Shown here one piece after another: positions 55,610 to 63,495 of a stretch of 64,000 nt of DNA; the first letter of the stretch is position 1, and each line of letters starts with the position of its first letter. The notes below the pieces were generated by a model that saw only the letters and a program-made list of their open reading frames with translations, made no database searches and had not been told where the DNA came from. The translations under genes and the position numbers were made by a program. This DNA is from Paracoccaceae bacterium (GTDB taxonomy: Bacteria > Pseudomonadota > Alphaproteobacteria > Rhodobacterales > Rhodobacteraceae), in contig CANJQT010000005.1 in NCBI GenBank assembly GCA_947476475.1, positions 22,146-86,145 on the forward strand. The letters run 5' to 3'.

Positions 55610-56742
55610 TTGCCCTGCGCGATCTGATTCAGCGAATTCGCCGAAGTAGCGGTTCCGGTGAGAACGGCCAGCGTCTTCTGCCACCGCACATACGGCGCTT
55701 CGGTGACATAGATCATGTCGCCGTCGCGAATCTGGAAGTCCCGCGCGTTGAAAAGGCCGTCCGGCTCTTTCAGGTTAAGCACATAAACGACGCGCTGCGG
55801 GGTTTCGATGTCCGTACGGCCCAAGACGGTATTCGCGATTTGCGGCGCTTCATCGCGCAACACGAAGACGCCTGTCGGATCGGCAAGATTTGAATTCAAG
55901 CCGCCAACCTGGGCCAGAGCCTCGATCGCGGTCAAGTTGGCGCTCTCGAACTTGACCCGTGTCTGAGCACCGGTCGCGCCCAAGGCCGTAAAGGAACGCG
56001 GGTCAGCCTCGACCAGAATCACGTCATTGGGGCGCAATGCGATATCCATTTCCGGGTTTTCATAGACGTCGATCAGGCGTGCCACGCTGCTTTTTCCACC
56101 GCGTGTCACCGTGACCTGCGCGACCTGCGGATTGACCGAGACGCCCCCCGCGCGTGCAATCATTGACGAAAGCGTCCTGGTAGGCCGCTCGATGGGGTAG
56201 ACGCCTTGCGCGCTGATGTCGCCCGTCACCGAAACCGTGGCGCCATCACCGGCGACACGGGTAACGGTAACCTGTGGGTCGGGAGTTTGTTCAGATAGCT
56301 TCTCGACGATCAGGCGGCGCACTTCTTCGGTCGAATTGCCGGCGGCCTTAATGCGGCCTGCATAAGGGACAAAAATGAAACCACCGCCATCAACCTGCAC
56401 TTCGTCGAGCAGCGTTGCATTGGTTCCTTCGGCGGCCAGAAGCCCTTGATCGACGTTTTCCCAGATAACCAACCCCAGTTTGTCACCCGGGCGCACATCA
56501 TCCGAGCCCATGACACCGGCGTTTCGGAATGATGCGTCAAAGCCCTGCGATGCCGATTGTGCCGTCTGGCGCGCGACAAGAGCCGTTACCGGTACTACGA
56601 AAGACTCTCCTCCCTGCTCGACCGATCCCGAGAGGATCTCTTTCTTGTTGGGGCCAGAGCGGGGCAGGCTGCACGAGGCCGCGCCAAACGACACTGCCAA
56701 AAGGACCACTGCGCTGGTCAGGCGTTTGGACAGAGTTTTCAC
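55606..56742 (-). CDS. Polysaccharide export lipoprotein (OPX / Wza-KpsD-like)
   Basis: 378 residues. The signal ends in a lipobox (FGAASC, Cys24), so it is a lipoprotein. The polysaccharide export domain contains RPGDKLGLVIWENVDQG and repeated SLBB-like domains (VSVTGDISAQGVYPIERPTR). It forms the outer-membrane pore for capsule export. Located between kpsS and kpsC; the ABC-export genes kpsM, kpsT and kpsE are not in this window. Confidence 0.85.
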   Translation of the reverse strand: MKTLSKRLTSAVVLLAVSFGAASCSLPRSGPNKKEILSGSVEQGGESFVVPVTALVARQTAQSASQGFDASFRNAGVMGSDDVRPGDKLGLVIWENVDQGLLAAEGTNATLLDEVQVDGGGFIFVPYAGRIKAAGNSTEEVRRLIVEKLSEQTPDPQVTVTRVAGDGATVSVTGDISAQGVYPIERPTRTLSSMIARAGGVSVNPQVAQVTVTRGGKSSVARLIDVYENPEMDIALRPNDVILVEADPRSFTALGATGAQTRVKFESANLTAIEALAQVGGLNSNLADPTGVFVLRDEAPQIANTVLGRTDIETPQRVVYVLNLKEPDGLFNARDFQIRDGDMIYVTEAPYVRWQKTLAVLTGTATSANSLNQIAQGN

Positions 56743-56818
56743 CAGAGGCCCCGTATTTTTTTCGTAAAGTGCTTTGCAAACAGATTAGTCGCGGTCGGAT
56801 TTGAAAAACAACAGCGTC

Positions 56819-58144
56819 TCAGGCGACAGTTTGGATGTGTTGCCGCATCGCCTCGCGTTCTGCGAGAAGAACTTCGTACGGATCGCGTTGGCTCAGCATC
56901 TTGTCCACGACGGAACGCAGCGCTTTTCGTCGTCCACGCGCTGAATAGAAGCCGCCTGGAATCTGTGAGGTTTCCAGAAGGAATTGCCGATAGTCGTGAT
57001 AGGCATTGCTATCGGGGCTGATGGGGGATTTGAAGAAATCGGCCAGTGGTTGAGGCGAGACGAATTCGGGTTTGCCATAGACGGCAAGCCCAAGTGCCTT
57101 AAGCGGTTGGCCGCGCCACAAGACCTGTTGAGCCGCGGTGGAATTCACGGTTACGGCTGTGCGCGCATCATTCAGAAGGCTGGCCAGTCTGCCGCCGCGC
57201 ACAAAGTGGACGCGCCCTGACAAGCCATATCGCCGCGCGCCTTCACGGATCAGGCGGGGCAAAGGCACCCGCTCGTCCTCCAGAGGGTGGGCTTTGAACG
57301 CAAGATGATGATGTTTTGCCGCCCCTGCAGCGAATTGCGCCAGACAAAGGTCGACAAAATCGGCCATGGAGGCAAAGTCGGAGTAGGTACGAAAGCTTGC
57401 ATCATGTTCCAGTTGCAACAGCACCAGATGATAGGGAAAGCCGCTGCGTTTAAGGTGCCAGACGGTCAGGCGACGCTCAAGCCGGTGCCAGGGCCATAAA
57501 AGCAGGCGCCGAAGATAGAGATGAAATTCCTGCGCGACGCCAATGCCGCGATGCGGGCGGAACAGCCTATAGCGCTGGTTCAGCGCCAAGACACAAAAAT
57601 GATAGAGAGCACCATAGAACATGTGTTCGCGCATGTCGCCCCAGCGGGCGGGGGCTGGGGGTTGCTCTGCACCGGGGCGCGCAAGGGCCGCGCGCATTTC
57701 TGAAAGGCTGATCTGCATCAGGCGCGAATTGCCGTTCGACCCGTCACGTTCATAAGTGACCCAGTAGGGCCGCAGATAACCTTCTTCGAAGACATGGATT
57801 GTCACTCCGCGCGCACGCGCCAGCCGGATTGCATCGGCATGGATCGGGCGGCTGTCGCCATAAATCACCAGATCAGTTATGCCCTTGCTGTCAAATATTT
57901 CGGCGCAAGCTGCCGGCCATTTGTCGGCGCTTTCGGTGAAGGCGATGTAGTTTGGCCTTCGCCAGAAGGCCTGATCTCCGAAGTTAAAACCAACCCGCCA
58001 GACCTTGGCTCCGGTTTCGCACAGTATGCGTGCAAGATGCCGGTAAAACGGCCCATGCGGCCCTTGCAACAGCAAGAACCGCTTTTCCCTGGCCACCGCA
58101 TTCTGCACGTTGAACCCTGACACGTTGACCCGTGGCTTCTTCAT
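56819..58144 (-). CDS. kpsS: Capsule polysaccharide biosynthesis protein KpsS-like
   Basis: 441 residues. The pattern RFLLLQGPHGPFYRHLARIL at the start, GVTIHVFEEGYLRPYWVTYE in the middle and TAVTVNSTAAQQVLWRGQPL near the end is the KpsS/capsule Kdo-transferase type. It adds the first Kdo to phosphatidylglycerol for capsule anchoring. ATG 58144 (MKKPRVNV) is chosen; the longer frame extends into the ribE promoter region. First gene of the leftward capsule set. Confidence 0.82.
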   Translation of the reverse strand: MKKPRVNVSGFNVQNAVAREKRFLLLQGPHGPFYRHLARILCETGAKVWRVGFNFGDQAFWRRPNYIAFTESADKWPAACAEIFDSKGITDLVIYGDSRPIHADAIRLARARGVTIHVFEEGYLRPYWVTYERDGSNGNSRLMQISLSEMRAALARPGAEQPPAPARWGDMREHMFYGALYHFCVLALNQRYRLFRPHRGIGVAQEFHLYLRRLLLWPWHRLERRLTVWHLKRSGFPYHLVLLQLEHDASFRTYSDFASMADFVDLCLAQFAAGAAKHHHLAFKAHPLEDERVPLPRLIREGARRYGLSGRVHFVRGGRLASLLNDARTAVTVNSTAAQQVLWRGQPLKALGLAVYGKPEFVSPQPLADFFKSPISPDSNAYHDYRQFLLETSQIPGGFYSARGRRKALRSVVDKMLSQRDPYEVLLAEREAMRQHIQTVA

Positions 58145-58244
58145 GTTCGTATTGCTGTTCTTGCATGTGTGGACCTGTGTTTCCAGTGTTTGCTTGCGTC
58201 GGCCGACCCCACGGGCTAGGCATTTTTCAAGCACAGGAGGCCCC

Positions 58245-58847
58245 ATGTTCACAGGTATTGTCACAGATTTGGGCGAAGTGATCGGCCTTGAACAGCAGGG
58301 TGATCTGAAAGCGCGGATTGCTACGGCCTACCCGGTGGCGGGCATTGCGATTGGGGCATCGATTGCCTGTGATGGCTGTTGCCTGACCGTGATCGCCAAG
58401 GGCGCTGACCCCCGTGGCTGGTTTGATGTGCAGATTTCGGCGGAAAGTGTGGCCAAGACCAATATCGCGGGCTGGTCAGTCGGCAAACGGTTGAATCTGG
58501 AGCGCGCGCTGAAGGTCGGCGATGAACTGGGCGGTCATATCGTTTCGGGCCATGTTGACGGTGTGGCAGAGATTGTCGGGATGCGGGATGAGGGCGACAG
58601 CACCCGTTTTACCTTCCGCGCCCCCACGGCGTTGGCGGGATTCATCGCGCCGAAGGGGTCGGTCGCCCTGAATGGAACATCTTTGACTGTCAACGAGGTG
58701 AACGGCGCCGAGTTTGGCGTCAATATCATTCCTCATACCAAATCGGTGACCAACTGGGGTCAGGCGCAGGTCGGTGATCTGGTCAACATAGAGATCGATA
58801 CTCTGGCGCGTTATGTTGCACGCCTGCGAGAGTGGGGCGGGGCCTGA
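58245..58847 (+). CDS. ribE: Riboflavin synthase, alpha chain
   Basis: 200 residues made of two similar beta-barrel repeats: MFTGIVTDLGEV opens the first with the conserved Phe-Thr, and LGGHIVSGHVDGVAEIVGMR opens the second. It dismutates two lumazine molecules to riboflavin. AGGAGG precedes ATG 58245. Divergent from kpsS with 100 bases between. It begins the ribE-ribBA-ribH-nusB run. Confidence 0.95.
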   Translation: MFTGIVTDLGEVIGLEQQGDLKARIATAYPVAGIAIGASIACDGCCLTVIAKGADPRGWFDVQISAESVAKTNIAGWSVGKRLNLERALKVGDELGGHIVSGHVDGVAEIVGMRDEGDSTRFTFRAPTALAGFIAPKGSVALNGTSLTVNEVNGAEFGVNIIPHTKSVTNWGQAQVGDLVNIEIDTLARYVARLREWGGA

Positions 58848-59020
58848 GGCCCAGCAATTCCCCGGAAAAGGGCCTTGGATCCTGTTAGGCCGCGAGGCAA
58901 GCTCGGCCGAGCCTGCCCAGGATACCGGCGGCACCCGGTCCAAAGAACCTACGCGGCTCTGGCCAATCCGGACGCTATGGTCTATGGGCGGGCGAGGCCA
59001 GCTGACGGCATGGAAAACAA

Positions 59021-60115
59021 ATGACCGACGATCTGAAACGGGCGATTTCCCCCACCGAGGATATCATCGAAGAGGCGCGCAACGGGCGCATGTTCATTCT
59101 GGTCGATCATGAAGATCGGGAGAATGAGGGCGATCTGGTGATTCCGGCGCAGATGGCGACACCTGAGGCGATCAATTTCATGGCGATGCACGGGCGAGGG
59201 CTGATCTGCTTGACGCTGCCTGCGGCGCGGATCGAGGCTTTGGGCCTGCCCCTTATGTCGACGAAGAATTCTTCGCGTCACGAAACCGCCTTCACCATCT
59301 CTATCGAAGCGCGCGAAGGCGTCACCACCGGCATTTCCGCCCATGACCGCGCCCGCACCATTGCAGTGGCCATTGATCCGACCAAGGGGGCGGCTGACAT
59401 TGCGACCCCCGGGCATATTTTCCCGCTGCGTGCGCGCGATGGCGGGGTGCTGGTGCGCGCTGGCCACACCGAGGCCGCGACCGATGTAAGCCGTTTGGCC
59501 GGGTTGAACCCCTCGGGGGTAATCTGCGAGATAATGAATGAAGATGGCACCATGGCGCGGCTGCCGGAACTGTTGGCCTATGCGAAAAAGCACAGGCTCA
59601 AGATCGGTACGATTTCCGATCTGATCGCTTACCGTCTGCGCCACGACAGTCTGGTGCGCGAGATCGCACAGCGTACTGTCACTTCCGTTAATGGCGGCGA
59701 ATGGCTGATGCGGGTCTTTACGGATGCGACGCAGGGGGCTGAACACATTGTTCTGTCGAAAGGTGATATAAATTCGGTCGCGCCGGTGCTGGTACGGATG
59801 CATTCTTTGAACCCACTGGAAGATGTGCTGGGGCTTCACCCGTCACACGCCGGGCAGATGCCCGCCGCGATGAAGGCGATTGCCGCCGAAGGGCGGGGCG
59901 TGGTGGTGATGTTGCGCGACACGTCGATGAAGTTGGCGTTAGACGAGGAAGCCGCGCCGCACAAGTTGCGCCAATACGGGCTCGGGGCACAGATTCTGGC
60001 GGCGCTGGGCCTGAACAAGATTGAACTTCTGTCCAACTCCGGCACGCCGAAGATCGTTGGGTTGGATGCTTACGGTCTGGAAATCACCGGCACCCGCCCC
60101 ATCGTGATGGAGTAA
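59021..60115 (+). CDS. ribB: 3,4-dihydroxy-2-butanone 4-phosphate synthase with degenerate GTP cyclohydrolase II domain (RibBX-like)
   Basis: 364 residues. The first 200 are an intact DHBP synthase: [18 protein letters not shown] holds the acidic metal ligands, [20 protein letters not shown] and [20 protein letters not shown] are typical. The second half aligns to RibA but the zinc motif is lost: near residues 259-275 the sequence is [20 protein letters not shown], with none of the three Cys expected. GTP cyclohydrolase II activity is therefore unlikely. Such RibBX proteins are known in proteobacteria, with a separate RibA elsewhere. The 173-base gap before it holds no recognisable FMN riboswitch. 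Confidence 0.9.
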   Translation: MTDDLKRAISPTEDIIEEARNGRMFILVDHEDRENEGDLVIPAQMATPEAINFMAMHGRGLICLTLPAARIEALGLPLMSTKNSSRHETAFTISIEAREGVTTGISAHDRARTIAVAIDPTKGAADIATPGHIFPLRARDGGVLVRAGHTEAATDVSRLAGLNPSGVICEIMNEDGTMARLPELLAYAKKHRLKIGTISDLIAYRLRHDSLVREIAQRTVTSVNGGEWLMRVFTDATQGAEHIVLSKGDINSVAPVLVRMHSLNPLEDVLGLHPSHAGQMPAAMKAIAAEGRGVVVMLRDTSMKLALDEEAAPHKLRQYGLGAQILAALGLNKIELLSNSGTPKIVGLDAYGLEITGTRPIVME

Positions 60116-60118
60116 GCC

Positions 60119-60667
60119 ATGGCCACGAATGAAAGCCATTACACGCTTCCACTTCCGCGCTTCGACAAGCCGGTGAAGCTTTTGATCGTAGTGGCCCCCT
60201 ACTATCGCGATATTGCCGACGGGCTGATCGCCGGGGCGCATGCCACAGCTGCTGCCTGCGGGGCCGAGGTTGACCTGATCGAGGTGCCTGGCGCTTTGGA
60301 GGTTCCAACTGCCATTGGTATGGCATTTCGGATGGCTGATTATGACGGGTTTGTCGCCCTTGGCTGCGTGATCCGTGGCGAAACGACCCACTATGACACG
60401 GTCTGCAATGACAGTTCGCGCGGCATCACCATGCTGGGCCTTTCAGGGGCTTGCGTCGGCAATGGAATATTGACCGTCGAAAACCGTGAGCAGGCCGAGG
60501 TGCGCGCCGACCCTAACGGGCAGAACAAGGGTTGGGGTGCCGCAGCGGCGGCCTTGCATCTTGTTGCCCTTTCCCGCAAATGGGCCCGCCAGACCAAAGG
60601 CATCGGCTTTCGCCCGCAAGGCGAGATGCGCATTGCCAGTGACAATGAAGGACCGACCCGCGCATGA
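60119..60667 (+). CDS. ribH: 6,7-dimethyl-8-ribityllumazine synthase
   Basis: 182 residues. Conserved motifs are VPGALEVPTAIGMAF, GCVIRGETTHYDTVCNDSSR with the catalytic His, and GILTVENREQA. It condenses the RibB and RibD products to lumazine, the substrate of RibE. Three bases separate it from the previous stop; the stop overlaps the nusB start by four bases (ATGA). Confidence 0.95.
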   Translation: MATNESHYTLPLPRFDKPVKLLIVVAPYYRDIADGLIAGAHATAAACGAEVDLIEVPGALEVPTAIGMAFRMADYDGFVALGCVIRGETTHYDTVCNDSSRGITMLGLSGACVGNGILTVENREQAEVRADPNGQNKGWGAAAAALHLVALSRKWARQTKGIGFRPQGEMRIASDNEGPTRA

Positions 60668-61146
60668 GCGACGAGACGCGCAAACTGACCCTTGAGGAAA
60701 AGCGGCAGATGAAATCTGCGGCGCGGCTTTACGCGGTGCAGGCCCTGTTCCAGATGGAAGCTGCAGGCCAGTCGGTGGACAACGTGCGTCGCGAATTTGA
60801 GACGCACCGCTTTGGTGCCGTCTATGAGGGTGATGAACTGGCCGAAGGGGACGTGCATCTGTTCCGGCAGATCCTAGAGGAAGCGGTCAACTGGCAGGCG
60901 GCCATCGACCAGGCCACTGATCGGGCCTTGGTGGCCAAATGGCCGATCGACCGGATCGACCCGGTGATCCGCGCCCTGTTCCGCGCCGCCGGGGCCGAGC
61001 TGAAACTGCCCGCGACCCCGCCCAAAGTGGTCATCAACGAATATGTCGATGTGGCAAATGCCTTCTTCCCGGATGGGCGCGAACCAAAATTTGTGAATGC
61101 AGTTCTGGATCACATGGCCCGCGAGGCAAAGCCGGAAGCCTTCTGA
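60664..61146 (+). CDS. nusB: Transcription antitermination factor NusB
   Basis: 160 residues, all-helical. The NusB pattern is seen in ARLYAVQALFQMEAAG, WPIDRIDPVIRALFRAAGAE and PPKVVINEYVDVANAF. It binds the boxA RNA of rRNA leaders together with NusE. Coupling to ribH (ATGA) is widespread in proteobacteria. Confidence 0.95.
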   Translation: MSDETRKLTLEEKRQMKSAARLYAVQALFQMEAAGQSVDNVRREFETHRFGAVYEGDELAEGDVHLFRQILEEAVNWQAAIDQATDRALVAKWPIDRIDPVIRALFRAAGAELKLPATPPKVVINEYVDVANAFFPDGREPKFVNAVLDHMAREAKPEAF

Positions 61147-61341
61147 CAAATCTGATCGCGGCCCTTGTGGCTGTGGTCCGTGTGGCGCGCCGCATGTTAC
61201 CTCTACACATAACTGCATCGGCGCTGGTATTATTTGCGCCATGGCATTCCTGTAGTCGGCTGCACCACCTTGCCTGCGGCGATGCGTCCGCTATTCGCCT
61301 TCGCCGGGTTTGGTAAGCTAGAACAAGCTGGGGGTTTGCAT

Positions 61342-61680
61342 ATGCCAGAACTTGTTCGCCTATATGTCCGCCATGTTGTGATCGGCTTTCTGCTGGGGGC
61401 GTTGTTCACCGCGCTTCTGTTGTGGCTGAATGTCGCCAACCTTTGGCATCTGGTGAATGCAACCCAGGGTGGCGCGCTGGCAGTGGTGATGCTGGTCGTG
61501 TTCAACAGCTTCGTCTTTTCCGGTGTGCAGTTTGCCATCGCGGTGATGGGCCTGGCGGAAGAAGAAGGGCAGGGCGGTGGCACCTTTGCGCCGCTCACCG
61601 AACTCAAGGAACTGCCGGCGGAAGCGGAAAGTGGCGGGAACCGCAGCAATCGTGCCGGCGTGAATTTCCCGAGAGCCTGA
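61342..61680 (+). CDS. Small two-helix membrane protein, hypothetical
   Basis: 112 residues with two hydrophobic helices (VVIGFLLGALFTALLLWLNV; ALAVVMLVVFNSFVFSGVQF) and a Glu/Gly-rich cytoplasmic tail. I know no function. ATG 61342 is chosen because the first helix follows at normal distance. The 195-base gap from nusB holds no recognised element. Similar proteins are common in Rhodobacteraceae near this region, in my recollection. Confidence 0.65.
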   Translation: MPELVRLYVRHVVIGFLLGALFTALLLWLNVANLWHLVNATQGGALAVVMLVVFNSFVFSGVQFAIAVMGLAEEEGQGGGTFAPLTELKELPAEAESGGNRSNRAGVNFPRA

Positions 61681-61840
61681 GTGTTCAGGTGGTCGCCAGA
61701 TACCAGGGCCTGGACCCTGGCAGAGCCAGCTCCCTCGGAGATGCTTATCGGCCACTGGAAAAGTGCCAAACACGCAAGGAGCAGAACCCGCCACCACTTC
61801 AGATAGTCCTGATGGGGGCTTTGCGCAAGGCTTGCGTAAT

Positions 61841-61855
61841 GTTCATGCTTCGTTC
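61841..61855 (+). promoter_or_regulatory. LexA box of alphaproteobacterial type before mmcB
   Basis: GTTCATGCTTCGTTC is exactly GTTC-N7-GTTC, the alphaproteobacterial LexA operator, ending 11 bases before the mmcB start codon. It implies induction of mmcB on DNA damage. Confidence 0.75.
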
Positions 61856-61866
61856 ATATTCTTCTG

Positions 61867-62322
61867 ATGCAAGAAGCGTTGATGCCCGGACAGATCCTTG
61901 CGCGAGGTGTTTGCCGCCACCTGTTGTCGCATGGATTCGTCACAGTCGAGGAACTGGTGCCTGCACCAGGCTTGCGGGTGGACGTGATGGCGATTGGCCC
62001 GAAGGGCGAGATCTGGATTGTTGAATGCAAGTCCAACCGATCGGATTTTATCACCGATCGCAAATGGCAAAGTTACCTGAAATGGGCGGACCGATTCTTC
62101 TGGGCGGTGGATGCGGATTTTCCAGTGGATCTACTGCCCGACGGCACCGGATTGATTCTTGCCGATGGCTATGATGCCGAGATTCTGCGGATGGGGGCAG
62201 ATATGCCTCTGGCAGGGGCGCGGCGCAAAGTCATGCTGACGAAATTCGCCCGCCATGCGGCGCTACGTCTGCAGGGCTTGCGCGCCCCCGGCGTCAGGGT
62301 GGGTGGAACTATCGCCCCTTAG
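61867..62322 (+). CDS. mmcB: MmcB family DNA repair protein
   Basis: 151 residues. The family is linked to mitomycin C resistance in Caulobacter. The core RVDVMAIGPKGEIWIVECKS, with Asp39, Glu53 and Lys55, is a PD-(D/E)xK nuclease-like motif, followed by RSDFITDRKWQSYLKWADRF. A LexA box lies directly upstream, as expected for an SOS gene. The 3' end overlaps the end of the convergent DUF6324 gene by 14 bases. Confidence 0.88.
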   Translation: MQEALMPGQILARGVCRHLLSHGFVTVEELVPAPGLRVDVMAIGPKGEIWIVECKSNRSDFITDRKWQSYLKWADRFFWAVDADFPVDLLPDGTGLILADGYDAEILRMGADMPLAGARRKVMLTKFARHAALRLQGLRAPGVRVGGTIAP

Positions 62323-62518
62323 GCTTGCCCTTGCCGCCCATGGCCCGAGCAGCCTCTGCGGCGGCCATCAGTTCTTCAGCGATCTCTTCAGCCTCTTCGG
62401 GGTCGAAGTCGAGCGGCAGGTCGATGCCATTGCCTTCGACATATATGCGCACCATGCCGAGTTCCGTCGGTCCGATCTGAAGGTTCGCGGCGACGTCGCT
62501 TTCCTTGTTGATGCTCAT
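62309..62518 (-). CDS. Small acidic protein (DUF6324-like)
   Basis: 69 residues: MSINKESDVAANLQIGPTEL, then MVRIYVEGNGIDLPLDFDPE, an Ala/Glu helix and a basic GKGKPKGR tail. It resembles the small DUF6324 proteins that I recall as conserved in Rhodobacteraceae; role unknown. It is convergent with mmcB and overlaps its 3' end by 14 bases. GGAGG precedes the ATG. Confidence 0.7.
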   Translation of the reverse strand: MSINKESDVAANLQIGPTELGMVRIYVEGNGIDLPLDFDPEEAEEIAEELMAAAEAARAMGGKGKPKGR

Positions 62519-62850
62519 TCTGTCCTCCCGGGCTGAGTTTTTCTTCTGAACCAGCTGGGAAAGAAAACCAAGGCCTGTTTTTTACCGCGCTACAGGACAA
62601 TACTATGTGCCGCGTGCCACCCGAGTGATGGCCGCGAGGGGCGTTACGCAGACTTTTTCTTTCGTTCTCGCCTGGATTATTGTTCGAAAATGTCTTGGTC
62701 GCGCAATATCAACGGCTAAAAGGCAGCTTTGGTACACTATATGGGTGTCAAGAGTATTTTTTCATTGACTGGGCGGGTTTCCGCGCATGACAATTTGTCG
62801 CAGGCCAGCACGTCGGCCTGACAACAAGAAACCAGAGGAAGGATACGAGC
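62519..62850. other. Intergenic region before the two small membrane proteins
   Basis: 332 bases between divergent genes. It is more A+T-rich than its surroundings, contains a hairpin CAGGCC-N8-GGCCTG at 62801-62820, and a GAGGAAGG ribosome-binding site before 62851. TTGGTACACTATATGG near 62730-62745 may belong to a promoter. No gene is recognised. Confidence 0.4.
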
Positions 62851-63072
62851 ATGTTCGATAACGCGAGAAATGTCGTCAAAAGCCTTACCGAGATTGGCAT
62901 GAGCCTGTTGGCTCTGGCAATCATTGCGTCTTTGTTGGTGGGACCCGCCAATATGGCGTTCCTGGGCGATGTGGTGGGTAATATCACGAATCTTGTCAGC
63001 ACGCTTGGCAAAGCCGGTTTGGCCGGCCTGATTTCGCTTGGTGTTGTGCTTTGGTTGATCGACAAGCGCTAG
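62851..63072 (+). CDS. Small two-helix membrane protein, first of a tandem pair
   Basis: 73 residues with two hydrophobic helices: LLALAIIASLLVGPANMAFL, then LAGLISLGVVLWLI, ending in the basic DKR. A strong ribosome-binding site (GAGGAAGG) precedes ATG 62851. It shares the pattern LLVG, about ten residues, VxxNI and a second helix with the next gene, so the two are probably paralogues. No known family; not related to holins beyond general layout. Confidence 0.65.
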   Translation: MFDNARNVVKSLTEIGMSLLALAIIASLLVGPANMAFLGDVVGNITNLVSTLGKAGLAGLISLGVVLWLIDKR

Positions 63073-63109
63073 ACTGAACCTGTCCGCCTCCGGCAGAAAG
63101 GATAGGGAT

Positions 63110-63352
63110 ATGGACGCGCTTCTTCGCCATCTTGCAGATGTCAGACGGTTGTTCATTGCAGTCGCTCAGACCGGCTTTGCACTGTTTGCGCTGATCGTCC
63201 TTCTTTATCTCTTGCTGGGGGCGGATGCCGGACCTTGGGTCGGATCCGTCATAGCCAACCTGTCAATTCTAATTGATGCCATCGGACAGCAGGCGCTGAT
63301 CGCTATTTCGATCGTCTGTGCGGCAGCGCTCTTTTGGAAGGCCCGTGGGTGA
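63110..63352 (+). CDS. Small two-helix membrane protein, second of a tandem pair
   Basis: 80 residues with helices ALFALIVLLYLLLG and ALIAISIVCAAALFW, basic end KARG. The connecting part WVGSVIANLSILIDAIGQ matches FLGDVVGNITNLVSTLGK of the preceding protein. It lies 37 bases downstream with an AGGATAG ribosome-binding site, so both are likely co-transcribed. Function unknown. Confidence 0.65.
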   Translation: MDALLRHLADVRRLFIAVAQTGFALFALIVLLYLLLGADAGPWVGSVIANLSILIDAIGQQALIAISIVCAAALFWKARG

Positions 63353-63418
63353 ACGGGATTTTCCGGTTGACCCTGCCCGCAGAAAATCCTAATCGCTGCG
63401 CCATAGCCTTGTGGCTGT

Positions 63419-63495
63419 GCCGACATAGCTCAGTTGGTTAGAGCACCAGATTGTGGATCTGGGGGTCCCCCGTTCGAGCCGGGGTGTCGGTACCA
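63419..63495 (+). tRNA. tRNA-His (GTG anticodon)
   Basis: 77 bases fold as a tRNA: acceptor GCCGACA/TGTCGGT, D stem GCTC/GAGC, anticodon stem CCAGA/TCTGG with loop TTGTGGA, five-base variable loop, T stem CCCCG/CGGGG, A73 and encoded CCA. The base before position 1 is T, not G, and the discriminator is A73, the unusual form known from many alphaproteobacteria. Confidence 0.95.

Noticed and set aside
58848..59020. Possible FMN riboswitch before the ribBA gene (ACCGGCGG-like bases)
   Set aside because: Only one fragment resembles the RFN element; the other conserved blocks and the six-helix layout are absent.
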